A DNA stretch of 64,000 bases from Rhizobiales bacterium 65-79 (GTDB lineage Bacteria > Pseudomonadota > Alphaproteobacteria > Rhizobiales > Rhizobiaceae). How positions within the stretch are numbered: the stretch's first letter is position 1; each line of letters starts with the position of its first letter. Below the pieces are notes generated by a model. The model made no database searches, had not been told where the DNA came from, and saw only the letters and a list, made by a program, of their open reading frames with translations. The stretch spans positions 62,001 through 126,000 of the forward strand of contig MKRJ01000006.1 of assembly GCA_001896885.1 (NCBI GenBank). The letters are read 5' to 3'. This document shows positions 8,781 to 18,545 of this stretch, in pieces. Made by a program: the position numbers and the translations under genes.

Positions 8781-8811
8781 GCGACCAGAGGCCCGATACG
8801 CCTCTGGTCGC
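8781..8811 (+). promoter_or_regulatory. Intercistronic hairpin after the sugar-binding-protein gene
   Basis: A perfect 12-base-pair inverted repeat (8781-8792 with 8800-8811) and a 7-base loop, 20 bases after the binding-protein stop and 27 before the permease start. There is no U-tract. The likely role is to protect the upstream message and set the receptor-to-permease ratio. Confidence 0.6.
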
Positions 8812-8837
8812 GCAAACCGGCCTCCCCGGAGAAGGTG

Positions 8838-9827
8838 ATGACCTTCGCGTCGACGGCAGTTCGTACGGTCTATCAGGCGGCGTTCAATTCGCTGGAACGG
8901 CCGCTGCTGTTCGTCCAGAACCTGGTGGGCATGCGCCGGGTGGCGTGGATGTTCCTGCTGCCGAACCTGGTGATCTTCGGCGCCTTCACCTTCCTGCCGA
9001 TTATTCTCAACTATTTCTACGCCACCACCGGGAGCGACGCGATCCTGCTCAGCCAGCGCCCCTATGTCGGAGCGGAGAACTTCCGGACGCTGCTCGCCTG
9101 CAAGGACTATCTCGACCCAAACACCTGCCAGCAGGACATCTTCTGGCGCGCGATCCACAATACGGCGAAGTTCGTCGTCCTGCAGGTCGGGCTGATGATC
9201 GTCTTCTCGCTGGTGACGGCCCTTATCCTCAACCGCGACATCGTTCTGCGCGGATTTTTCCGCGGGGTCTTCTTTTATCCGGTGCTGCTCAGTCCGGTCG
9301 TGGTGGCCCTGATCTGGAAATGGGTCCTGCAGCGTTACGGCCTCCTGAACGCCGGCCTGGAAGAGGCGGGACTTTCGTCCGTCAACTGGCTCGTCGACGC
9401 CAACTGGTCGTTCTTCTGGATCGTGTTCGTCACCATCTGGGCCCATATGGGCTTCTATGTCCTGATCCTTCTCGCAGGGCTCCAGGCGATCCCGTCGGAC
9501 GTCTATGAAGCCGCCGAGATGGACGGGGCCTCGAAATGGCGCGTCTTCTATCGCATCACCCTGCCGCTTCTCACGCCGACGATGGTCGTGGTGCTGGTGC
9601 TCAGCCTGATCCGCGCCGTGCAGGCATTCGACGAGATCTTCGTCCTGACCGGGGGCGGGCCGGGGACGGCGACGACCCTGATCCTGCACTACATCTACGA
9701 AACGGGATTTGCTGCACGGCCGCGGCTCTTCGGCCTGGCGGCGGCAGCCTCCATCCTGATGGCGGCGGTGCTGATGGTGCTGACGCTGCTGCAGCTCGCC
9801 GTGACCCGCAGCCGGGCGGAGGGCTGA
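8838..9827 (+). CDS. Sugar ABC importer permease (MalF-like)
   Basis: Inner-membrane permease of 329 residues. The first helix lies near 35-60, an exported loop contains DYLDPNTCQQD, and five further helices follow. The coupling motif is EAAEMDGASKWRVFYRITLP. ATG at 8838 follows GGAGAAGG; the longer frame upstream overlaps the binding-protein gene and is not used. Confidence 0.92.
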   Translation: MTFASTAVRTVYQAAFNSLERPLLFVQNLVGMRRVAWMFLLPNLVIFGAFTFLPIILNYFYATTGSDAILLSQRPYVGAENFRTLLACKDYLDPNTCQQDIFWRAIHNTAKFVVLQVGLMIVFSLVTALILNRDIVLRGFFRGVFFYPVLLSPVVVALIWKWVLQRYGLLNAGLEEAGLSSVNWLVDANWSFFWIVFVTIWAHMGFYVLILLAGLQAIPSDVYEAAEMDGASKWRVFYRITLPLLTPTMVVVLVLSLIRAVQAFDEIFVLTGGGPGTATTLILHYIYETGFAARPRLFGLAAAASILMAAVLMVLTLLQLAVTRSRAEG

Positions 9828-9831
9828 ACCT

Positions 9832-10884
9832 GTGGCGACCGTCCTCAATTTCCTGACGCGGCGACGGGGCCGCCATGGCTTCGACCTGACGGATTGGCTA
9901 AGCTGGGCCTATCTCGTCTTCGGGACCGTCCTGATGTTCGGGCCGGTGCTCTGGGTGGTGCTGAGCTCCTTCAAGACCGACGCGGCGCTTGCCCAGTATC
10001 CCCCGACGCTTTTGCCTTTCGCCGCAAAGACGGTCGCCGTCGAAGGTTACGACAAACCGCTCGAACTCTACAGGATCACCGGCGGCGAATATCAGGGAAG
10101 GCACCTCGCCGAGATCCGCCGCATCGGGCTAGTCGCCCAGATGGTCGATCCGGCAGAGCCGGACAAGCGGCTCAAGGTGAACATCAAGGACCGCCAACCC
10201 GAACAGGCCCTCGCCTTCGCGGTGAGCAACTACACCGAACTGTTCTCGAGGTTCAATTTCGCCCGCTACCTCTGGAACTCGGTGTTCATCACCGTCGTGG
10301 CGACGGTGATCACTGTGCTCTTCAACTCGATGGCGGCATTCGCGCTGGCCAAGTACAAGTTCCGAGGCCGAACGGCGGTTTTCCTGCTGATCATCGCGAC
10401 GCTGATGATCCCGCCGACGATCAATTTGGTGCCGATCTTCCTGGTCGTCTCGAAACTGGGGATGGTGAACTCGCCCTGGGGCGTCATCTGGCCGGCCGTG
10501 GCCACGCCGACGGGCGTGTTCCTGTTGCGCCAGTACATGCTCACCATCCCCGACGATCTCCTCGACGCGGCCCGCATGGACCATGCGTCGGAGTGGCGCG
10601 TCTATTGGCGCATCGTGATGCCGCTCTCGGCGCCCGCCATCGCGGTCCTGACGATCTTCTCGGTGATGTGGCGCTGGAACGACTTCCTCTGGCCCCTGAT
10701 CGTGCTGACGCGATCCGAGCAGTTCACCCTGCAACTCGCCCTGAACTCGTTCCAGGGCGAGTTGCAGACCAACTGGAGCCATCTGCTGGCGATGACGGTG
10801 CTTACGCTGCTGCCGATCACCTTCGTCTTCGCCTTCCTGCAGAAATACATCACGACCGGCATTGCCCAGTCGGGCGTGAAATAG
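9832..10884 (+). CDS. Sugar ABC importer permease (MalG-like) with large exported loop
   Basis: Permease of 350 residues starting at GTG, four bases after the previous stop. After helix 1 (about 24-47) there is an insertion of roughly 80 residues, including [14 protein letters not shown] and [14 protein letters not shown], before the core helices; most MalG proteins have a shorter loop. The coupling motif is [20 protein letters not shown]. It pairs with the preceding permease. Confidence 0.92.
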   Translation: MATVLNFLTRRRGRHGFDLTDWLSWAYLVFGTVLMFGPVLWVVLSSFKTDAALAQYPPTLLPFAAKTVAVEGYDKPLELYRITGGEYQGRHLAEIRRIGLVAQMVDPAEPDKRLKVNIKDRQPEQALAFAVSNYTELFSRFNFARYLWNSVFITVVATVITVLFNSMAAFALAKYKFRGRTAVFLLIIATLMIPPTINLVPIFLVVSKLGMVNSPWGVIWPAVATPTGVFLLRQYMLTIPDDLLDAARMDHASEWRVYWRIVMPLSAPAIAVLTIFSVMWRWNDFLWPLIVLTRSEQFTLQLALNSFQGELQTNWSHLLAMTVLTLLPITFVFAFLQKYITTGIAQSGVK

Positions 10885-10892
10885 GAGGGACG

Positions 10893-11999
10893 ATGGCTGC
10901 TCTCGAACTGGAAGGGGTCGTCAAGGACTATGCCGGCGTGCGCGCCATCCACGGCATCGACCTGAAGGTCGAGGACGGCGATTTCTGCGTCTTCGTCGGG
11001 CCTTCCGGATGCGGAAAGTCGACCCTCTTGCGGATGATCGCCGGCCTCGAGGACATCACGGGCGGCGAGTTGAGGATCGATCGCGTCCGGGTCAACGAGC
11101 AGCGGGCGTCCGAACGCGGCCTCGCGATGGTATTCCAGACCTACGCCCTCTATCCCCACATGACGGTCTGGGAGAACCTCGCCTTCGGCCTGGAGAACAT
11201 CCGGACCCCCAAGGCCGAGATCAAGGAGCGCGTCACCCGCGCCGCCCGCATGCTGCAGATCGAGGAGTTCCTCGGGCGGCGGCCGAAGCAGCTTTCGGGC
11301 GGCCAGCGCCAGCGCGTCGCGATCGGCCGCGCCGTGGTCCGCGAGCCGCGCGTGTTCCTGTTCGACGAACCGCTGTCGAACCTGGACGCCGAATTGCGCG
11401 TGGCGATGCGGCGCGAAATCTCCGCTCTTCACCGGCGGCTCGGGAATACGATGATCTATGTCACGCACGACCAGGTGGAGGCGATGACGATGGCCGACAG
11501 GATCGTCGTCCTGAAGGCCGGCCGGGTGGAGCAATACGGCACGCCGCTTCATCTGTACAACGAACCCGCCAACCAGTTCGTCGCCGGCTTCATCGGCTCG
11601 CCGCGCATGAATTTCATCGACGCCGTGGTGGACGGCACGGATGCGGGGAAGGTGACAGTCCGGGACGCTGCCGGACAGGCCTACGAGGTCTCGGTCGACG
11701 GCTCCGGCATTTCGCCGGGGCAGGAAGTCACCGTCGGGATACGGCCGGAGCATCTCGAGGTCGGCGGTGACAAGGGCCACCCGGTTTCCGTGCAGTCGAT
11801 CGAGCAGCTGGGCGGCCAGTCCTTCCTCTATTGCGAGACGCCGGACGGCACACAGCTCACCGCGCATTTCGTCGGGCAAACGTCCATGCGCCGGGGCGAC
11901 AAGGCCCATGCCACCTTCCGCCGAAGCTTCATGCATCTGTTCCGAAAGAGCGACGGCAAGGCGCTCAAGCGGCTCGAAATCGGTGAGGCGGCAATCTAG
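10893..11999 (+). CDS. Sugar ABC importer ATPase (UgpC/MsmK-type)
   Basis: Cytoplasmic ATPase of 368 residues. Walker A is GPSGCGKST near residue 37, followed by the Q-loop [13 protein letters not shown], signature [17 protein letters not shown], Walker [14 protein letters not shown] and H-loop [14 protein letters not shown]. The C-terminal TOBE-like regulatory domain (about 240-368) contains [13 protein letters not shown] at 10893 follows AGGAGGG; readings further upstream are inside the permease. It energises the two permeases before it. Confidence 0.94.
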   Translation: MAALELEGVVKDYAGVRAIHGIDLKVEDGDFCVFVGPSGCGKSTLLRMIAGLEDITGGELRIDRVRVNEQRASERGLAMVFQTYALYPHMTVWENLAFGLENIRTPKAEIKERVTRAARMLQIEEFLGRRPKQLSGGQRQRVAIGRAVVREPRVFLFDEPLSNLDAELRVAMRREISALHRRLGNTMIYVTHDQVEAMTMADRIVVLKAGRVEQYGTPLHLYNEPANQFVAGFIGSPRMNFIDAVVDGTDAGKVTVRDAAGQAYEVSVDGSGISPGQEVTVGIRPEHLEVGGDKGHPVSVQSIEQLGGQSFLYCETPDGTQLTAHFVGQTSMRRGDKAHATFRRSFMHLFRKSDGKALKRLEIGEAAI

Positions 12000-12046
12000 G
12001 CCCGACTATACGTGTCGGTCGACATCATACCGGATGGATCTTGAAC

Positions 12047-14395
12047 ATGGGCGTGTTGCACATCGAAGGCTCTCCCGCCGCAACGGCAGGCGGACTGTCG
12101 GCGCGGCTCAGCGACGGATTCCGCTTGCGGATCGACATGCTCGAAGACTGGCTGGTGCGTGTAGCCATCACGCCGGAAGACGGACTCGCGGTCGACCGCA
12201 CCTGGATGATCGCCCCGGAAGGAGACGTGCCCTGGGCGGGGCGCGACCGGCTGGCGACCGACGGCTTCTCCCTTCCCAAAACCCGGCTCGACGCGGCCGT
12301 CCTGTCGATCGAGGGCGGCCCGTGGCGCGTCGATCTGGAAGCCGCGCCATTGCGCCTCACCTTCAGACGCAAGACCGGGAGCGGCTGGCAGGAAGTTCTC
12401 GCCGACCGCAGGCGCGTCGCGTATCTATGGCTCGAACGGCAGGGCACCCTGCGGCACTACCAGGCGCGGCGTCTCACGGACAGGCATTTTGGGCTGGGCG
12501 ACAAGACGGGTCCCCTCGACCGGACCGGCAGGCGCTTCCGCCTGCTGCAGACCGACAGCCTCGGCTATGACGCCGAGCGGTCCGATCCGCTCTACAAGCA
12601 TGCACCGTTCTTCATCGCCGAGGCCGGAGACGGCGAAGCGACAGGCCTTCTCTACGATACGTTCTCGGAAATGGCCTTCGATTTCGGGGCGGAGCATTCC
12701 AACTATTACGAGCACTATCGCCACGTCGACGCCTTCGAGAAGGGGCTCGTCTATTACGTCATCGCCGGGCCGAAAATATCGGACGTGGCGCCGAGGCTCA
12801 TGCGGCTGACCGGGAAGCCGCATTTCCCGCCGCGCTGGTCGATGGGTTTTGCGTTCACCACCATGCACCACGCCGACGATCCGAAGGCGCAGGCGGTCAT
12901 CACCGGCTTCGCCGAGACTTGCCGTGAGAAGGGCATTCCGATCAGCGCCATCCATTCCGGCTCCGGCTACACGCTCAAGCCGGACGGGCGGCGCTACGTC
13001 TTCACCTGGAGCAAGGAGCGCTTTCCGGACAGGGACGGCTTCTTCCGGCGCCTCGGCGAACTCGGGTTCAGGACCTGCGCCAACATCAAGCCGGTTCTGC
13101 TGACCGAACATCCGGCCTACGAAAAGGGCCGGTCCGAAGGCTGGTTCGTGCGCCGGGCCGACGGATCGCCGGCGGTCGAGATGTTCTGGGGCGGACCAGG
13201 ATCGAGCCTCGACTTCACCAACCCGAAGACCGTCGACTGGTGGAAAGGCCAGGTGAAGAAACAGATTCTCGGCGCTGGTTTCACCGCCGCATGGAACGAC
13301 AACAACGAAGCCGAGCTTTGGGACGAAACGGCCGAGATAGACGGGGGTGGGAAGGCTCTCCCGGCCATCGACATGCGGCCGATCCATGCGCTCCTGATGA
13401 CACGGGCGAGTTTCGAAGCGACCGGGGAGCGCGATCCGGCAAGCCGGCCTTACACGGTCAGCCGCGCCGGGCCGATCGGCATCGCCCGCTATGCGGAAAC
13501 CTGGAGCGGCGACAACCACACCAGTTGGCACACGCTTAAATGGAACCTGCGCATGGGGCTCTCGATGAGCCTGTCGGGCATGCCGTTCGTCGGTCACGAC
13601 ATCGGCGGCTTCGACGGCCCCAGGCCCGGACCCGAATTGCTCGTCCGCTGGTTCCAGATGATGGCGCTACACCCGCGCGCCCTGATGAATTCATGGAAGC
13701 CGCAGCTCGATCAGCCGACGAACCTGCCCTGGATGCACCCCGAAGCGACCGACGCGGTCATCGAGGCGCTCCGCCTTCGCTATCGCTTCCTGCCGGTGCT
13801 TTACAATCTGGCGTGGCGCGCCCACCGCGACGGCACGCCCCTGATCGCACCGCTCTTCTATCATTTCGACGAGCCTGCCTGCGGGCAGGACCTCGACCAG
13901 TTCATGCTTGGGCCGGACGTGCTCGCCGCGCCGGTCGTGGAGCCCGACAGAAGGGAAATCCCGGTCTATCTGCCCGGCAGCGGTACGCATTGGCACGATT
14001 TCCGCACCGGCGAGGTATACGAAGGCGGCGGAACGATCATCGCCGGCGCACCCCTGGGGAGCCTGCCGCTTTTCGTCCGGTCAGGCGCGATCCTGCCGCT
14101 TGCCGAAAGCTGGCCGGATACCGCGCCCCACAATGCGGACCGCGTCGCGCTGACCCTGTTCGCTGGGCCCGGAAGCGGCAAGAGTTCGGCAGAGATCCTT
14201 TTCGACGATGGAGAAAGCTGGAACTTTCAGGACAGGGAAGCTTCGCTGATCGGCTGCGGGGCCCGCTGGAACGACGATGCGGCGGAACTGACCCTTGAGG
14301 AACGCTGGTCCGGCCGCTATCGGCCGGATATCGTCGGGCGTGTCGAGGGGCCGGGGCAAAGGGCGCTTCGCGTCACTTGGGCCAACGGCGCATAA
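12047..14395 (+). CDS. Glycoside hydrolase family 31
   Basis: A 782-residue retaining alpha-glycosidase of the GH31 type. The N-terminal beta-sandwich is followed by a TIM barrel. The nucleophile Asp is about residue 418 in AAWNDNNEAELWDE, and the acid/base Asp about residue 489 in TWSGDNHTSWHT. HDIGGFDGPRPGPELLVRWFQ is the conserved block after it. No signal peptide is visible, so it should cleave imported glycosides in the cytoplasm, in line with the importer encoded just upstream. ATG 12047 is preferred to TTG 12041. Specificity (alpha-glucose, alpha-xylose or other) is not decidable from sequence alone. Confidence 0.93.
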   Translation: MGVLHIEGSPAATAGGLSARLSDGFRLRIDMLEDWLVRVAITPEDGLAVDRTWMIAPEGDVPWAGRDRLATDGFSLPKTRLDAAVLSIEGGPWRVDLEAAPLRLTFRRKTGSGWQEVLADRRRVAYLWLERQGTLRHYQARRLTDRHFGLGDKTGPLDRTGRRFRLLQTDSLGYDAERSDPLYKHAPFFIAEAGDGEATGLLYDTFSEMAFDFGAEHSNYYEHYRHVDAFEKGLVYYVIAGPKISDVAPRLMRLTGKPHFPPRWSMGFAFTTMHHADDPKAQAVITGFAETCREKGIPISAIHSGSGYTLKPDGRRYVFTWSKERFPDRDGFFRRLGELGFRTCANIKPVLLTEHPAYEKGRSEGWFVRRADGSPAVEMFWGGPGSSLDFTNPKTVDWWKGQVKKQILGAGFTAAWNDNNEAELWDETAEIDGGGKALPAIDMRPIHALLMTRASFEATGERDPASRPYTVSRAGPIGIARYAETWSGDNHTSWHTLKWNLRMGLSMSLSGMPFVGHDIGGFDGPRPGPELLVRWFQMMALHPRALMNSWKPQLDQPTNLPWMHPEATDAVIEALRLRYRFLPVLYNLAWRAHRDGTPLIAPLFYHFDEPACGQDLDQFMLGPDVLAAPVVEPDRREIPVYLPGSGTHWHDFRTGEVYEGGGTIIAGAPLGSLPLFVRSGAILPLAESWPDTAPHNADRVALTLFAGPGSGKSSAEILFDDGESWNFQDREASLIGCGARWNDDAAELTLEERWSGRYRPDIVGRVEGPGQRALRVTWANGA

Positions 14396-14450
14396 GCGCC
14401 GCATTCTTTGCCCGGCGAGACGTCGATATTCTGGAGCTTCAGGAAACAGC

Positions 14451-15536
14451 ATGGGAAAAGTGCGTTACGGCATCATCGGCTCGGGGATGATGGGGCGGGA
14501 GCATATTCGCAACATAGCACTCCTGCCCGGGACGGAGGTCGTCGCGGTAGCCGACCCCGACGAAGGCATGCGCGAGAGCGCGGCGAGGCTCGCCGGGAAC
14601 GAGACCAAGGCTTTCACCAACTATCGCGACCTGCTTTCCGCCGATCCATGCGACGCATTCGTGGTGGCGGCGCCCAACCACCAGCATGCCGCCATCATGC
14701 GCGACCTCATCGCGCTCGGAAAGCCCGTGCTTTGCGAGAAGCCGGTCTGCACCACCGTCGCCGATTGCGTGGAACTGGCGCGACAGGCCGAGGCCGCCGG
14801 CACGCCGGTCTGGGTCGCCATGGAGTACCGCTACATGGAGCCGGTCGCCCGCATGATCGAGGAGGTGCGCTCGGGCGCCATCGGACGGCTACGCATGCTG
14901 ACCATCCGCGAGCACCGCTATCCTTTCCTGAGCAAGGTCGGCCACTGGAACCGGTTCAATTGCCAGACGGGAGGAACGCTGGTCGAGAAATGCTGCCATT
15001 TCTTCGACTTGATGCGCCTTGTCACCGGGGCGGAGGCGACACGCGTCTATGCGTCGGGCGGCCGTGACGTCAATTTCCTCGAGGAAAGCTATGAGGGGCG
15101 CAGCCCCGACGTGCTGGACAACGCCTTCGTCGTGGTCGATTTCGACAACGGCGTCCGGGCGGCGCTCGATCTATGCATGTTCGCGGAAGGCTCCTATTGG
15201 CAGGAGGCGATTGCCGCGACCGGAGATTTGGCGAAAATCGAAGCCTTCGTTCCGGGGCCGGCCCGCTTCCTGCCCGGCGGCAAGGAACGCGTCGCCGAGA
15301 TCGCAATCTCGCCACGCGCCACCAAGATCGAACAGCGCTGGCCGGTCGAGGTCGACCGGACCATCCTCGCGGCCGGCGACCACCACGGATCGACCTTTCA
15401 CCAGCACAAGCGCTTTCTCGATCTCGTCCGTCATGGCGGCAGGCCCGAGGTGAGCCTCGAAGACGGGACGAAGGCCGTGGCGATCGGGGCCGCGGCGGAG
15501 GAGTCGGTGCGCACCGGACAGGTCGTGCTGCTTTGA
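14451..15536 (+). CDS. Gfo/Idh/MocA-family oxidoreductase
   Basis: A 361-residue NAD(P)-dependent sugar or cyclitol dehydrogenase. The N-terminal Rossmann motif is GIIGSGMMGREHI (about 6-18), followed by CEKPVCTT with the family lysine and the catalytic-domain segments GGTLVEKCCHFFDLMR and DNAFVVVDFDNGVRAALDLC. AGGAAACAGC precedes the ATG. As the last gene of the sugar operon it probably oxidises the sugar released by the GH31 enzyme. Confidence 0.92.
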   Translation: MGKVRYGIIGSGMMGREHIRNIALLPGTEVVAVADPDEGMRESAARLAGNETKAFTNYRDLLSADPCDAFVVAAPNHQHAAIMRDLIALGKPVLCEKPVCTTVADCVELARQAEAAGTPVWVAMEYRYMEPVARMIEEVRSGAIGRLRMLTIREHRYPFLSKVGHWNRFNCQTGGTLVEKCCHFFDLMRLVTGAEATRVYASGGRDVNFLEESYEGRSPDVLDNAFVVVDFDNGVRAALDLCMFAEGSYWQEAIAATGDLAKIEAFVPGPARFLPGGKERVAEIAISPRATKIEQRWPVEVDRTILAAGDHHGSTFHQHKRFLDLVRHGGRPEVSLEDGTKAVAIGAAAEESVRTGQVVLL

Positions 15537-15572
15537 CCGAGAACCGGCAAACCGAAGCGGCAGATCCGGCTA

Positions 15573-15836
15573 TCACGTCTCCTTGCCGGTCCTGCGCTCA
15601 CGCTGCACCAGCACGCTGATCAGCGCCAGCAGGCACGAGCCGACCATCAGCACGAAGGAGACAGCGTTCAATCCGAGATGGTCCTGCAGGTTCTCCCCAA
15701 CCTTCGGCAAGGCGTGGACGATGTTGATCCCGTGGCGCTTCAGAATATCCGAATCTCCGATCCCCGAAAGCTGAAGTAGTTGCGGCGAATTCACCGCGCC
15801 GGCCGCAAGGACGAGTTCCTTTCCAATCCTTACCAT
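15573..15836 (-). pseudogene. GMC oxidoreductase fragment fused to a membrane-protein tail
   Basis: The reading frame encodes a 54-residue piece of a GMC flavoprotein ([21 protein letters not shown], then VGENLQDHL) at 15675-15836. It continues without a stop into 33 residues resembling the last transmembrane helix and basic tail of a transporter ([20 protein letters not shown], 15573-15674). Both halves lack the rest of their genes. GMC-like coding can be followed weakly upstream to about 15890, where the deaminase gene ends. This is a deletion junction, not a working gene. Confidence 0.75.
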
Positions 15837-15893
15837 GGAGGTCCGTCGGTGCCACTTTCCGTGACGAGACGGCGGCGCCCTGCGGACCCGATC

Positions 15894-17621
15894 CTATTCC
15901 ATGAACCGGAAGCGATGCAGCGAAATGAAAAGGCTGAGCAGCTTGTTGACGACAGGCTCTCCTTCGTTGCGGTTGCCCAGTTCCTCGAGAGCCGAGTCGA
16001 TGACCGCGGCGCTGGACGTCAATTCGTCCACGGTCATGTTCGCCATCACACCGTGAATCTCGAGCGGCATCACCGCTTTCTTCGTCCTGTTCTCCGAGAC
16101 GACACACGCGCCCGAATACTTGTCCACTTCCTTGAGGCAATAGCACATTTCATCGCTTTCCTGCCCGACCACGACGAAATAGGGGGTCGGCGCGGGCCAG
16201 AAGGTCGCTACCGCGCCGCGGTCCACGTGGACGCCGTGGAACAACCCGTTGACCACATGCCGCTTGCCGTCCGCATAGCGCTGGACCACCGACAGGCGGC
16301 TCACCTTCCGGCCGTCGAGTTCGGGCACGACCTTGCCGTTCTGGACCGGCGCCCACACTTCCTGGTGGAACTTGGCGTGCCCGCGGCCATAGACGTCGAA
16401 CAGGATGACCTTGGCCCGGGACCGGTCTTCGGAGAACTCGATGGGCGTGATGTCCAGCTCCGCCGGCGTCAAATCATCGAGTCCGGGGACGCCCTTGGTG
16501 CACATGCCGGAATAGTCGATATCGGCGTTCCGGAGCAGCTTGCGATCCCGGGCGATCAGCTCGCCATCCTTGAATACGTAGAGCGGGTTGATCTTCGACA
16601 GGCTGTCGGTCAGCACGATGTCGGCGAAGCGGCCCGGGGTCAGCGAGCCGATCCGGTCCTCCATATGGAACGATCTGGCCGTGTTGTAGCTCGCCATCTT
16701 GATCGCCTTGATCGGGCTGATGCCCATTTCGACGCAGAGGGAGATGATCCAGTCCATGTGCCCCATCGTCTGCAGGCGCTGGACGGAGATGTTGTCGGTA
16801 CACAGCATGAAATTGTCGGTCGGGAACTTTCGGTCGACGATGGCCCTGAGCAGGATCTTGATCACCTCGCTGCTGCCGACGCCGAACTTGATATGCGTCG
16901 GAAAGCCGTAGCGGATGCTCTTCTCCAGATCGTCCTCGTTCCAGACGTCGTGGTTGTTGGAGACGCCGATCGCCGGCAGGTAGTTCAGGATCATGTCGGA
17001 AAGGGACGTGACGCCCCAATGGCCGTTCATGAAGCCGGCCTTCTCCCTGACCCAGGCGGCCTTGTGGAAATCATCCTCGTCCCCGGAGCTGTAGGTGAAA
17101 TGCTCGAACTCGCCGAGACCGATAACGGGCTCCATGTCGAGGACGGCCTTCGTCACCGAGGCAGCCGTCTTCTTGCCCGGCGCAAAGGCGTAGAGACGAT
17201 AGGGCAGCTTGTCGTAGTCCCTGAAGAGGTCCCTCGCCGCCTGGACGCCATTGGCGCCGGCCGCGCTCAGAAGGTCGAGGCATTCGGCGTAGATGGTCGT
17301 CGTCCCGCACGGAACCATCGCCTCGGCGAGCGCCGTCGGATGGGCGAGTTGGGATTCGAAATGCAGATGGGCGTCGATCAGTCCGGGGATGGCATAAAGA
17401 CCCTTGCCGTCGAACACATCCTTGACCCGGATGATCGATTCATCCGGACTCAGCGCCACAATGCGCTTGTCATGGACAAGGATGGAGCCCTGGTAGACGG
17501 TCTCTCCATGGACATCGAGGATGTTCAGGTTCTTGAGCAGCAGGTCCGCTTCCGCCTTGCCGTTCAGGATATCGAAGATCGTGCGGACCTTTCCATAGTG
17601 ATCTATTTTCACGTAACCCAT
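15894..17621 (-). CDS. Adenine-deaminase-like amidohydrolase
   Basis: A 575-residue metal-dependent deaminase of the adenine deaminase (Ade) family. Visible are the GLIDAHLHFES metal motif near residue 93, CGTTTIYAE, GLGEFEHF, NGHWGV, SNNHDVWNEDDLEKSIRYG, and CTDN where Ade proteins usually read TDD. A C-terminal domain starts about residue 400. Length and domain order fit Ade. It lies 114 bases after an NMT1/THI5-type importer on the same strand, so an imported purine or pyrimidine-like compound is the likely substrate. Adenine itself is not assured because several signature positions differ. Confidence 0.85.
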   Translation of the reverse strand: MGYVKIDHYGKVRTIFDILNGKAEADLLLKNLNILDVHGETVYQGSILVHDKRIVALSPDESIIRVKDVFDGKGLYAIPGLIDAHLHFESQLAHPTALAEAMVPCGTTTIYAECLDLLSAAGANGVQAARDLFRDYDKLPYRLYAFAPGKKTAASVTKAVLDMEPVIGLGEFEHFTYSSGDEDDFHKAAWVREKAGFMNGHWGVTSLSDMILNYLPAIGVSNNHDVWNEDDLEKSIRYGFPTHIKFGVGSSEVIKILLRAIVDRKFPTDNFMLCTDNISVQRLQTMGHMDWIISLCVEMGISPIKAIKMASYNTARSFHMEDRIGSLTPGRFADIVLTDSLSKINPLYVFKDGELIARDRKLLRNADIDYSGMCTKGVPGLDDLTPAELDITPIEFSEDRSRAKVILFDVYGRGHAKFHQEVWAPVQNGKVVPELDGRKVSRLSVVQRYADGKRHVVNGLFHGVHVDRGAVATFWPAPTPYFVVVGQESDEMCYCLKEVDKYSGACVVSENRTKKAVMPLEIHGVMANMTVDELTSSAAVIDSALEELGNRNEGEPVVNKLLSLFISLHRFRFME

Positions 17622-17672
17622 TTTCCTGGTCCTCTTTTCTTTCCATACGGATCGGATGAAAGTTCGTCTGCG

Positions 17673-17698
17673 CCGGATGGCACGGCTCCGCCGTCCGG
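17673..17698 (-). promoter_or_regulatory. Hairpin between permease and deaminase genes
   Basis: Inner perfect stem ACGGC-N3-GCCGT inside an outer CCGGA/TCCGG pair, in the 114-base gap between the permease stop and the deaminase start. No U-tract follows. It may partially separate expression of importer and deaminase. Confidence 0.35.
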
Positions 17699-17735
17699 GC
17701 CTCCCCGGCTCAACGCTCAGGCAGGTGGACAGCCG

Positions 17736-18545
17736 CTAGCGCGGCCCGCGCTCCTCGGCATGGCTCTCGTGCCACGATCCGATCGCGGCGTTCGAGATCC
17801 CGGCCATCACGAGGAACAGCACGATGCCGACCGCCGTGATCAGGCCGAGCGCGGCGAACATCAAAGGTATGTTGAGCTGGAAGCCGGCCTGAAGTATCTC
17901 ATAGGCGAGACCCGATCCCATGCCGCCGGTGCCGGCCACGAACTCCGCCACCACCGCGCCGATCAGGGCCAGCCCGCTCGAAATGCGCAAACCCGCGAAG
18001 AAATAGGGCAACGCGCTCGGGATGCGCAGCCGCGCGAGCGTCTGCAGGCGCGAGGCCTTGTTCGCCTTGAACAGGTTGATCAGGCCGGGATCCACGCTGC
18101 GCAGGCCGAGCGTCGTGTTGGAGATGATGGGGAACAGGGCCACGATGGCGGCACACATTGTGAGCGCGACGCGCGTGTCCTTCACGAGGATGATGATGAG
18201 GGGCGAAATGGCGACGATCGGCGTCACCTGCAGGATGATGGCGTAGGGGAAGAGACATGCCTCCACCAGCCGGCTCTGGTTGAATACGAACGCGATGGCG
18301 GTCCCGACCACAACGGCGAGGACGAACGCCTGCAGAGTGACGATCAAGGTCACCGAAAGGGCGCGCATCAGTTCGGGCAGGTTGGCGGCGAAGCTCGACC
18401 AGATGTCGGTGGGCTTCGGAAAGAGATAGATCGGCACGGCGTAGGCCGTGCAGAGGAGCTGCCATACGAGCAGGGCGGCGACGCCGACCAGCAGCGGGCC
18501 CACCAGGCGCAATGCGGACTCCCGGCTCATCGCGGCGACTTTCAT
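17736..18545 (-). CDS. ABC importer permease (SsuC/TauC/ThiX type)
   Basis: Inner-membrane permease of 269 residues with about six helices. PKPTDIWSSFAANLPELMRA is the typical segment after the first helix. The coupling region reads NLFKANKASRLQTLARLRIPS, and EFVAGTGGMGSGLAYEI is conserved for this subfamily. The ATG overlaps the ATPase stop by four bases. It works with the ATPase and NMT1/THI5 receptor encoded immediately upstream. Confidence 0.92.
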   Translation of the reverse strand: MKVAAMSRESALRLVGPLLVGVAALLVWQLLCTAYAVPIYLFPKPTDIWSSFAANLPELMRALSVTLIVTLQAFVLAVVVGTAIAFVFNQSRLVEACLFPYAIILQVTPIVAISPLIIILVKDTRVALTMCAAIVALFPIISNTTLGLRSVDPGLINLFKANKASRLQTLARLRIPSALPYFFAGLRISSGLALIGAVVAEFVAGTGGMGSGLAYEILQAGFQLNIPLMFAALGLITAVGIVLFLVMAGISNAAIGSWHESHAEERGPR

